A stretch of 64,000 bases of DNA from Bacteroidetes bacterium UBA4414 (GTDB lineage: Bacteria > Bacteroidota > Bacteroidia > Chitinophagales > Chitinophagaceae), in the NCBI GenBank assembly GCA_002389765.1, contig DGQM01000010.1, forward strand, positions 33,762-97,761, in the 5' to 3' direction. The notes under the pieces are model-generated. The model ran no database searches and was not told the origin of the DNA. It saw only the letters and a program-made list of their open reading frames with translations. Below, one piece after another: positions 44,191 to 52,385 of this stretch (position 1 is the first letter of the stretch; the number at the start of each line of letters is the position of its first letter). The translations under genes and the position numbers were made by a program.

Positions 44191-44225
44191 AGAAAGGGCG
44201 ATTATGATATCGCCCTTTCTTTTTG
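44191..44225. terminator. Bidirectional terminator between the hydrolase and ABC exporter genes
   Basis: AGAAAGGGCGAT pairs with ATCGCCCTTTCT, T-rich on both sides. The last codons of the ABC exporter gene lie inside the stem. Confidence 0.9.
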
Positions 44226-45965
44226 CTTTTCTACTGCTGTATATAGTTTGTAATATTCGCCTTGTGCTGCAATCAACGATTGGTGATTGCCACGCTCTAT
44301 GATTTGCCCTTTGTCCATCACAATAATTTCATCGGCACGGCGAATGGTGGATAGGCGGTGAGCAATTACGATAGATGTACGGCCTGTAATCATCTTGTCT
44401 ATAGCCTGTTGTATCAATTGTTCGCTTTCGCTATCTACAGAAGATGTGGCCTCGTCCAATATCAGTATCGAAGGATTGTAGAGCAATGCACGTGCAAAAG
44501 ACAAAAGCTGCCTTTGTCCTTGTGATAGGGTATTGCCACGTTCCATTACATTAAAGTCGTAACCACCTGGCAGGCTCACAATGAAGTTGTGAATACCAAG
44601 GAGCTTACAAACAGCCTCTACGTTTTCGCGAGGTATGTCGGCATTACGCAGTGTTATGTTTTCGGCAATAGTGCCGGAGAATAGGAATACATCTTGCAAT
44701 ACAATGCCTATATGATTGCGCAGGCTGTAGATGTCGTAGTCTTTCAGGTCTGTGCCGTCAATTTTTATGCTGCCACTTTCTATTTCATACAGCCTGTTCA
44801 GGATGCTGATGATAGATGTTTTGCCGGCGCCTGTGTGTCCTACTACGGCCATTGTTTTGCCGGCAGGTATCTCGAATGATATACCCTTCAGTACAGGTGT
44901 GCCTTCTTTGTAGCTGAAGTGTACATTGTCAAATGTCACTTTGCCTTTTATGTCGTCTGCAGAGATGTTGCCATTGCCCGCCAGGTTTTCTTTGCTATCC
45001 AGTACGGTGAAAACACGCTCGCCCGCTATCATACCCATTTGCAGCACGTTGAATTTATCGGCCATCATACGCAGCGGGCGGAAGAGCAGGTTGAGGTACA
45101 TTACAAATGCTATAACTACACCCGGCGTTACAGCATAGTTCAGCATACGGTGTGCGCCCCACCATACTAATAAGCCCATAGACATGGCAAGAATAATTTC
45201 TACCACAGGGAAGAAAACAGAATAGGCAAAGATGGCTTTGATATTGGCATCGCGGTGCTCTTTGTTGATGGTATTGAATTTGTCCATCTCTGTCTTCTCC
45301 GCAGCAAATGCCTGTACAATGTACATGCCCACAATATGTTCCTGTACAAATGCATTTAGCGCAGATACGGCATTACGCACACGTTGAAAAGACTTGTTTA
45401 CACTTTCCTTAAACCAATAGGTTGCGAATATGAGTATAGGAAAAGGAGCAAGGCATACCAGTGTCAATCGCCAATCTGTAATGAACATGATAATCATGAT
45501 GGCGATGATGGTGAGTATATCTGCAATAATGGAAATAATACCCTCTGAGAATACGTCATTCACCGCCTCCACGTCGTTGATGGTACGTGTGGTAAGTGTG
45601 CCGATAGGTGTGCGGTCGTAGTAGCCGATGTTCTGAAACAGTATCTTTTTGAATACAGACTTGCGCATATCGTTGATAACAGATTGCCCCAACCAGTTGA
45701 TACGATACAAAAACCAGAAGCGCAGTCCGTTTTCTACCAAGAGTATCACCAACTGTACAATGCTGATGTTGATAAGCATCTGCAGCATGTGGTTGGTAAT
45801 GTACTTATCTACCGATAGCTGTATGAGGTAGGGGCGTAGCGGCGACATGGCTGCCAATACCACAGACATAGCCATAGATATATACAGGCTACGTTTGTAG
45901 GGTGCCGCAAAAGAGAAAATGCGGCGCAGTAATCCTAAATCGAAAATCTTTTTTGCATCGCTCAT
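44202..45965 (-). CDS. ABC exporter, fused membrane and ATPase domains (MsbA-like)
   Basis: 587 residues. Residues 1-310 are a six-helix transmembrane domain ('RIFSFAAPYKRSLYISMAMSV' onward). The ATPase has Walker A 'VGHTGAGKTS', signature 'LSQGQRQLLSFARA', Walker B 'ILILDEATSSVD' and a switch histidine in 'IVIAHRLSTI'. It is a half-transporter that works as a homodimer, exporting lipid, peptide or drug; the substrate is not clear. MsbA-type lipid A flipping is possible but not shown. Starts 12 bases after prfB, so both may share a transcript. Confidence 0.92.
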   Translation of the reverse strand: MSDAKKIFDLGLLRRIFSFAAPYKRSLYISMAMSVVLAAMSPLRPYLIQLSVDKYITNHMLQMLINISIVQLVILLVENGLRFWFLYRINWLGQSVINDMRKSVFKKILFQNIGYYDRTPIGTLTTRTINDVEAVNDVFSEGIISIIADILTIIAIMIIMFITDWRLTLVCLAPFPILIFATYWFKESVNKSFQRVRNAVSALNAFVQEHIVGMYIVQAFAAEKTEMDKFNTINKEHRDANIKAIFAYSVFFPVVEIILAMSMGLLVWWGAHRMLNYAVTPGVVIAFVMYLNLLFRPLRMMADKFNVLQMGMIAGERVFTVLDSKENLAGNGNISADDIKGKVTFDNVHFSYKEGTPVLKGISFEIPAGKTMAVVGHTGAGKTSIISILNRLYEIESGSIKIDGTDLKDYDIYSLRNHIGIVLQDVFLFSGTIAENITLRNADIPRENVEAVCKLLGIHNFIVSLPGGYDFNVMERGNTLSQGQRQLLSFARALLYNPSILILDEATSSVDSESEQLIQQAIDKMITGRTSIVIAHRLSTIRRADEIIVMDKGQIIERGNHQSLIAAQGEYYKLYTAVEKQKERAIS

Positions 45966-45977
45966 GCTAACCGTGTC

Positions 45978-47066
45978 TTACACCTCGTCTTTAAAGCTCA
46001 TCAGGTATGCCTTGATGAAATCGTCTATCTCGCCATCCATTACAGGGCCTACGTTGCCCACTTCATAATCTGTACGGTGGTCTTTTATCATTTTGTATGG
46101 GTGGAACACGTAAGAACGTATTTGCGAACCCCACTCAATTTTTTTCTTACTGCTGTTGCTGGCGTTCTTCAACTCTTCACGTTTGCGCAGTTCCTCTTCA
46201 TAGAGGCGACTTTTAAGCATGGTCAATGCCTTTTCGCGGTTTTCGCCCTGTGTACGTGCCTGTTGACACTCTACGATGATACCGCTTGGTATGTGTTTCA
46301 AACGTACGGCAGTTTCTACCTTGTTTACGTTCTGTCCACCCTTACCACCTGCACGGTAAAATTCCCATTCTAAATCGGCAGGGCTAACGGCAATCTCAAT
46401 ACTATCATCTACCAACGGATATACGAATACAGAGGCAAATGAAGTATGCCTGCGTGCATTACTATCAAAAGGAGAGATACGCACCAGACGGTGTACACCG
46501 CTTTCAGCCTTTAGCAGGCCGTAAGAAAATGCGCCTTCAAACTCTATAGTTGCTTGCTTGATGCCTGCACCGTCGCCATATTGCACATCTATCTCAGATA
46601 CTTTCCAGCCTTGCTTTTCGCCGTACATACGGTACATGCGCAGCAGCATTTCTGCCCAGTCTTGGCTTTCTGTACCACCTGCACCACTGTTTATCACCAT
46701 CACGGCAGGCATTTCGTCTTCCGGTTGGTTGAGGGTAGATTTAAATTCAAGGTCGTCTATTGCTTTCAGTGCCTTGTCGTATGATTCTTGTGTTTCTTCC
46801 TCGCTGGCAGCGCCTTCTTTCCAGAAGTCGAACAGTATGCCAAAATCTTCTACAGCAGTGTTTACAGCCTCCCAGAGGTCTATCCAGTATTTATTGATTT
46901 TTATTTCTTTCAGTATGCCGGTAGCACGAGTGTTATCGTCCCAGAAGCCCGGGGCGAGGGTGAGTGTACGGTCGTTTTCTACCTTGGCATTGCGGTCTTC
47001 AACTTTCAAAAAGCGATGCAGGTGCTGTACCCGCTCGCGCATTTCTTTCAGGTTTTCCTGTGTCAT
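45978..47066 (-). CDS. prfB: Peptide chain release factor 2
   Basis: 362 residues. It recognises UGA and UAA by the SPF motif ('VRISPFDSNARR') and triggers peptide release with 'GGKGGQNVNKVETAVRLKH' (GGQ). In many bacteria the RF2 gene needs a +1 frameshift at a CTT-TGA near codon 25. Here the frame is continuous through 'LHRFLKVEDRNA' (CGC TTT TTG AAA GTT), so that autoregulation is absent. A -7 promoter element lies 11 bases upstream of the ATG, implying a very short leader. Confidence 0.96.
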   Translation of the reverse strand: MTQENLKEMRERVQHLHRFLKVEDRNAKVENDRTLTLAPGFWDDNTRATGILKEIKINKYWIDLWEAVNTAVEDFGILFDFWKEGAASEEETQESYDKALKAIDDLEFKSTLNQPEDEMPAVMVINSGAGGTESQDWAEMLLRMYRMYGEKQGWKVSEIDVQYGDGAGIKQATIEFEGAFSYGLLKAESGVHRLVRISPFDSNARRHTSFASVFVYPLVDDSIEIAVSPADLEWEFYRAGGKGGQNVNKVETAVRLKHIPSGIIVECQQARTQGENREKALTMLKSRLYEEELRKREELKNASNSSKKKIEWGSQIRSYVFHPYKMIKDHRTDYEVGNVGPVMDGEIDDFIKAYLMSFKDEV

Positions 47067-47076
47067 AATACGGGGG

Positions 47077-47084
47077 CAAAGGTA
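47077..47084 (-). promoter_or_regulatory. -7 promoter element for prfB
   Basis: TACCTTTG on the minus strand ending 11 bases before the ATG; predicted transcript start within about six bases of the codon. Confidence 0.55.
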
Positions 47085-47089
47085 CGGTA

Positions 47090-47107
47090 TTAGGCGTTAG
47101 GCATTAG
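47090..47107. repeat. Short tandem repeat upstream of prfB
   Basis: TTAGGCG-TTAGGCA-TTAG, a 7-base unit repeated just upstream of the prfB promoter element. The rest of the gap (47108-47200) shows nothing clear. Confidence 0.5.
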
Positions 47108-47200
47108 TAGTAAGTCGATAGGTTATACGTATAACGTCTTTACGCTTGTTGATAAAGAAATGGAGTGGCAATTTTGAGAGAAAAATAGATGATAAAAACC

Positions 47201-47704
47201 TTACTCCACAACCGCCGTATCAGGTTTCACTTTGAAGGTGAAATTGCGTTGTGATACATAGCTAAAGATAGCTACGAGGGCTGTTGTCAGAATTTTTGAA
47301 GGGGTCGGGAACCAGCCAAAACCATCTACAAACAGCTTGAGGAATACATAGTTGAGTACTATGCACATACTAACCAGTACCGCATAGCGGAATAGCTGTA
47401 CACGGCCTTTGAGGTTGGATTCTGAGAAAACCAGGTATTTTGACAGCATGAAACCCAGCGGAAAACTGATAGAAAACGATATCATGAAGGCAAAAATGTG
47501 TGGTGCAATGTGTAGCCCGGCAATATGTACCGTCTGCTTATCCAGTATAAAGTTGTAGCTGAACCAGTAGATGACAATATCGAGCATGGTATTAGTACCC
47601 CCGCAAGCAAGGTAGCGGAAGGTCTGGCGATTTATCCAACGCGAGAAAGGCGGATGGAAAAAATCAATAAAGCTCAATATGGCGCGTCTGTTATTACCGT
47701 TCAC
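47201..47704 (-). CDS. GtrA-family membrane protein
   Basis: 167 residues with four membrane helices. 'FRYLACGGTNTMLDIVIYWFS' opens the GtrA fold. 'ISFPLGFMLSKYLVF' and 'IFSYVSQRNFTF' are its conserved motifs. GtrA proteins are thought to help move undecaprenyl-linked sugars across the inner membrane for surface glycan modification. The start is GTG at 47704; no ATG is available before the first helix. Separated by 64 bases from the BtrH-like gene upstream on the same strand. Confidence 0.88.
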   Translation of the reverse strand: MNGNNRRAILSFIDFFHPPFSRWINRQTFRYLACGGTNTMLDIVIYWFSYNFILDKQTVHIAGLHIAPHIFAFMISFSISFPLGFMLSKYLVFSESNLKGRVQLFRYAVLVSMCIVLNYVFLKLFVDGFGWFPTPSKILTTALVAIFSYVSQRNFTFKVKPDTAVVE

Positions 47705-47768
47705 ACACAGAGGAATAAGAGGGCAAAAATAAAGATATTTTTCTACCCAGATGTTAAAACGCTGATGC

Positions 47769-48773
47769 TTACCACTTTATTTTTTGCATCCGACCGAATA
47801 AATCGCGTTCTTTTTCGCCACAAACACGCAGCAGGTCGCTTAATTGGTCAAAAGAGACAAGGTCTGACTTGCGGTCTTTCATCAAACGGGCAGCGTGGTA
47901 GGCAAAATTTCGCCAGTCGTCGCCTATTTTGGTCAATTCTGCCGAAAATTCCTGCAAATCGTCCCTTTCCAGCATCTGCCCCGCCTCTTGCAGGAATGCA
48001 GCGTACAGGAAGCGGAAACCTGCCCCGCCCGTGCCTATTTCCTCTTGCATGCGCACTACATTGCCCAGATACAGGGATGCTTTGCGTGGCGTAAGCTTTT
48101 GCGGGTATTTTTTTATCTGTTTTGCTAATAGAAATACTGCTTTATTGCCAAACCACGGTAGTGGCGGAGAAAGCATAAAAAAGCAGGTTTGTTTGATGCC
48201 TGCCTGTATGGCTTTGGTATAGTCTATATGTTGCGGTACAGATTTTACATAGTACATAAACCCTCGTGGCTCCGGTGTGCCTTTGGCAAAGCGTGCTTTG
48301 GCAAGGTCTTCCGGAGCAATGGTTGCTACGTCTTCCAATATCGGGTCGCTAACAAGGTATTGGCCATTTTCTTTGCCATATACCACCAGATTGTGAGCAT
48401 TGAAGTGGAAACGGAATGCTTCTGGCAGGTAAGGCAGGTAATACACGCTGCTGAGCATACCTACGGGCTTGCCTGTAGCTATTACGTTATCTAATGCCTG
48501 ATTGGCACGTTCCGGCGAACGGAAGCGCTCTGTGTGCATTTCTATACCCAAACGCTGTGTAGTACGTTTGAAGATAGCACCAGGCCATGTGCGGAAAGTA
48601 GTGCCCGGTGTGCCGCTTACCTTTACAAATGGCAGGTGGGCAAAGAAGATGCCGGCACCTATACCAAATGCCATTGGTTCGCTTATGTGGATGCCCTCAT
48701 GCCTCAGCAAATTGGCAGTAACGCCGCTCTCGCAATGGGCATGCTGGTAGTGTTTGTATAATGATGTGCTCAT
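47769..48773 (-). CDS. BtrH-like cysteine acyltransferase/peptidase-fold protein
   Basis: 334 residues. The N-terminal half matches the BtrH N-terminal domain of butirosin biosynthesis, a papain-like fold that transfers an acyl group from an acyl carrier protein. A Cys-His-Asp triad can be read: C14 in 'HAHCESGVTANLL', H127 in 'FNAHNLVVYG' and D143 in 'VSDPI'. The C-terminal half is helical ('FLYAAFLQEAGQMLERDDLQ', 'WRNFAYHAARLMKDR'), as in DUF4872-type partners. No aminoglycoside or NRPS genes are near. Upstream on the same strand is a small protein of unknown function, 20 bases away, probably a partner. Confidence 0.8.
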   Translation of the reverse strand: MSTSLYKHYQHAHCESGVTANLLRHEGIHISEPMAFGIGAGIFFAHLPFVKVSGTPGTTFRTWPGAIFKRTTQRLGIEMHTERFRSPERANQALDNVIATGKPVGMLSSVYYLPYLPEAFRFHFNAHNLVVYGKENGQYLVSDPILEDVATIAPEDLAKARFAKGTPEPRGFMYYVKSVPQHIDYTKAIQAGIKQTCFFMLSPPLPWFGNKAVFLLAKQIKKYPQKLTPRKASLYLGNVVRMQEEIGTGGAGFRFLYAAFLQEAGQMLERDDLQEFSAELTKIGDDWRNFAYHAARLMKDRKSDLVSFDQLSDLLRVCGEKERDLFGRMQKIKW

Positions 48774-48793
48774 GTATTACTAAGGGGGAATGT

Positions 48794-49198
48794 TTATTTG
48801 CCGAAGCTTTTCAGCTCATCGACAGAGATATTGAATACGGCAGCGTATTTAGCCAATACATCTGCACTCAGCTTGTTGAAAACAGATGGTTTGAAGTGGC
48901 GTTTCACCTGCCATTGCCATTTGCCTACGTATTGTGCCAGTAAGGGTACTTCCATCAGGCTTTTTTGCATGTAGTAGGCTATAGGGCTCAGTTCGCCTCT
49001 CTTTACTTTATCAGCTGTTTCTGCCAATTCTTCATCTACAGCGTCCCATGCCTGTTTGGTGGCTATATTTTCGGCTTCCCAACCCGCAGAGGTGATACCT
49101 GTGTATTTGCCATCGTTATCTACGGCATACATCAGTTTGTGTATTTTATCGCCCTCTTTAAAGTCGCGCTTATCCTGCGGTACTTCGTTGGTTTTCAT
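48794..49198 (-). CDS. Conserved-looking small protein of unknown function
   Basis: 134 residues, soluble, without signal peptide. The first third is charged ('VPQDKRDFKEGDKIHKLMYAV'). The C-terminal third, 'KPSVFNKLSADVLAKYAAVF' continuing to 'VDELKSFGK', has the rhythm of a short helix-turn-helix or helical hairpin, close to the end of XRE-type domains. It precedes the BtrH-like gene by 20 bases and follows murF by 36 bases on the same strand. I do not recognise the family; a partner or carrier-like role for the BtrH-like enzyme is conjecture. Confidence 0.65.
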   Translation of the reverse strand: MKTNEVPQDKRDFKEGDKIHKLMYAVDNDGKYTGITSAGWEAENIATKQAWDAVDEELAETADKVKRGELSPIAYYMQKSLMEVPLLAQYVGKWQWQVKRHFKPSVFNKLSADVLAKYAAVFNISVDELKSFGK

Positions 49199-49234
49199 CG
49201 CTTATCAGTTTCTCTGTGGGTGAAATTAGTACAA

Positions 49235-50518
49235 TTATGATAAAGCATCGAGCAATACCTCCATCCTGCTGCCTCGAGAGCCTTTTATCAGGATAGCTGC
49301 GTCTGCAGGCATATTGTCTTTTACATAAGTTGCAGCGTCTGCAGATGTTTGAAAATGCTGATAGTTATGGGTAATGCCGTCAAACTCTTTGCCCACCAGT
49401 ATTACATTGCTCCAATTGTATTGCTGCACCAGTTGTACCAGTTCTGTATGTTCCGTAGCCTCTTCTGTACCCATTTCCTTCATGCCGCCTATCCAAAGCA
49501 TCTTGTTGCTCAGTTGTGCATTGGCAAAGTTGGTAATGGCTGCACGCATACTTGTAGGGTTGGCATTGTATGCATCCAGTATAATTTTATTACTGCCTTT
49601 TTGCAACCATTGAGAACGGCTATTGTCGGGGTTGTAATGTGCTATAGCAGTGCTGATAGTTTCTATATCAATACCGAAGTGCAAGCCAGCGGCTACTGCC
49701 ACCATTACATTGGGAAAGTTGTAGTCGCCAACTAATTGAGTATCAATTAGTTCTTCTACAGGTTTTGATAATGCTACAGACAGGAATACATCTTTCATGG
49801 CAGCAGTACCTACATAATCTGCATTAGCGCTGCCATAGGTCACCTGATTACCGATGCCTTGGCTCATGCCTACCAGATAATCAAGGTCTGTATTTCGGAA
49901 TATAATGCCGTTATTTTCGCGTATAAAGTCGTACAGCTCACCTTTCCCCTTACGAACGCCTTCAATGCCGCCAAAGCCCTCTATATGCGCTTTGCCGCAA
50001 TTAGTAATGATGGCATGTGTAGGCATGGCTATTTTACAATAGCTTTCAATTTCTTTCTGATGGTTGGCGCCCATCTCAATAACAGCCATCTGCGCATCGC
50101 TCTTAATCTTTAAAAGCGTGAGAGGTACACCGATATGATTGTTCAGATTGCCTTCTGTAGCGTATGTTTTATACTGCTGTTGCAGTACGGTAGTTACCAG
50201 TTCTTTGGTAGTTGTTTTGCCATTAGAGCCTGTGATGGCTATGAAAGGAATATTGAATTGCTGACGATGGTATTTTGCCAATTGCTGCAGTGCTATAAGC
50301 ACATCGTCTACCAACAGGTAGCGTTCATCTATTACAAATGCTTGCTCATCTATTACAGCATACGCCGCGCCTGCTTCTAATGCTTGTTTGGAAAATGCAT
50401 TGCCATTAAAATTTGGGCCTTTCAGTGCAAAAAATATATCACCCTGTTTCAGCTTACGGGTATCTGTTTGTACGGAGGGATGTTTTTTATAAATCTCGTA
50501 TAAAGCAGCTATGTCCAA
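49235..50518 (-). CDS. murF: UDP-N-acetylmuramoyl-tripeptide--D-alanyl-D-alanine ligase
   Basis: Adds the D-Ala-D-Ala dipeptide to the peptidoglycan precursor, in the cytoplasm. 427 residues. Mur ligase ATP loop 'ITGSNGKTTTKELVT' at 95-109, then 'EMGANHQKEI', 'LVGDYNFPNVMVAVA' and 'ILDAYNANPTSM', the last being the MurF-specific block. The frame has no ATG at its head; TTG at 50518 is the best start. gldJ lies just upstream on the same strand with a terminator between. The rest of the mur cluster is not here. Confidence 0.95.
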   Translation of the reverse strand: MDIAALYEIYKKHPSVQTDTRKLKQGDIFFALKGPNFNGNAFSKQALEAGAAYAVIDEQAFVIDERYLLVDDVLIALQQLAKYHRQQFNIPFIAITGSNGKTTTKELVTTVLQQQYKTYATEGNLNNHIGVPLTLLKIKSDAQMAVIEMGANHQKEIESYCKIAMPTHAIITNCGKAHIEGFGGIEGVRKGKGELYDFIRENNGIIFRNTDLDYLVGMSQGIGNQVTYGSANADYVGTAAMKDVFLSVALSKPVEELIDTQLVGDYNFPNVMVAVAAGLHFGIDIETISTAIAHYNPDNSRSQWLQKGSNKIILDAYNANPTSMRAAITNFANAQLSNKMLWIGGMKEMGTEEATEHTELVQLVQQYNWSNVILVGKEFDGITHNYQHFQTSADAATYVKDNMPADAAILIKGSRGSRMEVLLDALS

Positions 50519-50547
50519 TTTCAGAATTGTTTAGGGTATAAAAATAA

Positions 50548-50573
50548 CAAACCCCTTCGGAAGAAGGGGTTTG
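50548..50573 (-). terminator. Terminator after gldJ
   Basis: CAAACCCCTTC, loop, GAAGGGGTTTG; on the minus strand TTATTTTT follows. Separates gldJ from murF. Confidence 0.82.
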
Positions 50574-50595
50574 AATTATGAAAAGAATTCTCTGA

Positions 50596-52128
50596 TTATT
50601 TGCGTGGAGGACGACCGCCTTTTTTGCCGAAGTAGTTACCAGCTCTTTCGTCGTTACGACCATTTGGAGAACCCAGACGATCCATTACGCAACGGAAACC
50701 AACTGTGCTGCTAGATTGTTTAGCTTGCATGTAACGGCGTGTGCCAGGAGACATCCAGTAAGCACGGTCGTTCCAAGATGCACCTTTGTATATTTTAGCA
50801 TCGTTGTTAACCAGTGTGCTGTTACCATAGTTGTAAACAAACTGAGAAGCACTGTCACCATCTTGATAATCGCGCAGATCAGCTACGTTACCATCAAATA
50901 TTTCACGTGCCATGATTTCTTCGTTTGACATTACGCGACGAGACAAGTGACCTAAGCTATCTTTATCTTCCAGCGAATTGTCTTCAGCTATACGGTTGTA
51001 AGTTTCGTAAACATTACCACGGAATGGACGGAAATCGTTCATATCGTTAGTATAAGGACGGTAAGTATCCAGAACCCACTCAGAAACGTTACCAGCCATG
51101 TTATACAGACCGTAAGAGTTTGGTTGGTAAGAGTAGATTGGAGCAGGGATATCAGCATTGTCATTCAGACCGCCAGCAACACCCATCGCATCGCCTTTAC
51201 CACGTTTAAAGTTGCCCAGGAATTGACCTTGGTAAGAGTTGCGGATACCGTAACGAGTTGTGTAAGCATCACCCCAAGGGTAAACGTTACGATCAGTAAC
51301 TACTTCTTCACCACGACGACGACCAGTTTCGCGTTCAGGGTTGTTGCCAATGTTAGCTACAGCAGCGTATTCCCATTCGGCTTCTGTCGGGAGGCGGTAG
51401 TTTGGCAGCAGGTAACCGTCAGAATAGCGCATGTTGCGTTTGCCTGAACCTGAAGGATCGTAATCGCGTTTGCGGTTGTGACCCGGTGTACCATCGTACT
51501 GGCCATTTACATATGTTTCTGAATCGAAGATATCTTCGTTCACTTGGTTTGCATTCTTTTTCAGGAAACCGTTTTTGATGAGGATGTACTCATTAACACG
51601 GTCACTGCGCCATTTAGCGAATTCGTTAGCCTGATTCCAGTTAACACCAACTACCGGATAGTAGTTGTACGCGGCGTGACGGAAATAATATTGAACCAGA
51701 GGCTCATTGTATGAAAGAGCTTTGCGCCAGCAGTTCGTATCAGGCAATGCTTTCGCGATCAGGTTCGGATAGTCAGATCCATAAGTGCGATACAACCAGT
51801 AGATGTATTCGCGGTAGTGGATGTTAGCTACCTCTGTTTCATCCATGTAGAATGAAGAAACAGATACTGTACGCGGAATATTGTTACGTTCGATGGTTAA
51901 ATCTTCTTCGGTTTGTCCCATTGTAAAACGACCACCTTCAATAAACGTAAGACCAGGGCCTGTTTGCTGACCGGGATAGTTTGACACATCAAAACCACCT
52001 AGGCGTGGGTCGTTGTAATCCCAGCCGGTAGTCTGTGAAACACCGACATTTTGTTTAGAAGAGCATGCCGTTAGAAAGGTAGCTGTTCCGATGCAAAGCA
52101 AGCTCACGCCAATGAGAGTTCTTTTCAT
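50596..52128 (-). CDS. gldJ: Gliding motility / type IX secretion lipoprotein GldJ
   Basis: 510 residues. A lipoprotein signal with lipidation at C22 ('TFLTACSSKQ') is followed by a formylglycine-generating-enzyme/sulfatase-modifying fold ('PGLTFIEGGRFTMGQTEED', 'FYMDETEVANIHYREYI', 'RLPTEAEWEYAA', 'YNMAGNVSEWVLDTY', 'SSSTVGFRCV'). GldJ and GldK share this fold without its catalysis and form part of the ring and motility track at the outer membrane. Divergent porU and porV support GldJ. The C-terminal end is basic ('GKKGGRPPRK'). Confidence 0.93.
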   Translation of the reverse strand: MKRTLIGVSLLCIGTATFLTACSSKQNVGVSQTTGWDYNDPRLGGFDVSNYPGQQTGPGLTFIEGGRFTMGQTEEDLTIERNNIPRTVSVSSFYMDETEVANIHYREYIYWLYRTYGSDYPNLIAKALPDTNCWRKALSYNEPLVQYYFRHAAYNYYPVVGVNWNQANEFAKWRSDRVNEYILIKNGFLKKNANQVNEDIFDSETYVNGQYDGTPGHNRKRDYDPSGSGKRNMRYSDGYLLPNYRLPTEAEWEYAAVANIGNNPERETGRRRGEEVVTDRNVYPWGDAYTTRYGIRNSYQGQFLGNFKRGKGDAMGVAGGLNDNADIPAPIYSYQPNSYGLYNMAGNVSEWVLDTYRPYTNDMNDFRPFRGNVYETYNRIAEDNSLEDKDSLGHLSRRVMSNEEIMAREIFDGNVADLRDYQDGDSASQFVYNYGNSTLVNNDAKIYKGASWNDRAYWMSPGTRRYMQAKQSSSTVGFRCVMDRLGSPNGRNDERAGNYFGKKGGRPPRK

Positions 52129-52343
52129 AATCAGAGAAAAATATTTGCTACGAATTGGTTGAACAATTTGTTAAAAGTGTTACAATGATAGAGCATTAAT
52201 TTCAAAATGTCAAGCTTTCAAACATTTATCATTCAAAAAATATGAGTCTTGGTTAATGTTAAATAAAATATAATAATATCTGAAGTTTTACGTTAAGATT
52301 GCAATAGCATTTTTCGGTTAACATATCGGTGATGCTAATGCAC

Positions 52344-52351
52344 TAATTTTG
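52344..52351 (+). promoter_or_regulatory. -7 promoter element for porU
   Basis: TAATTTTG, exact TAnnTTTG, 34 bases before the ATG. No TTTG at -33. The rest of the gldJ-porU gap (52129-52343) is AT-rich without a gene; TTG-N20-TATCATTG on the minus strand is a weak gldJ promoter candidate. Confidence 0.5.
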
Positions 52352-52385
52352 ATAATTCTGAACCATAGTAAATCCATAGGTTAGT

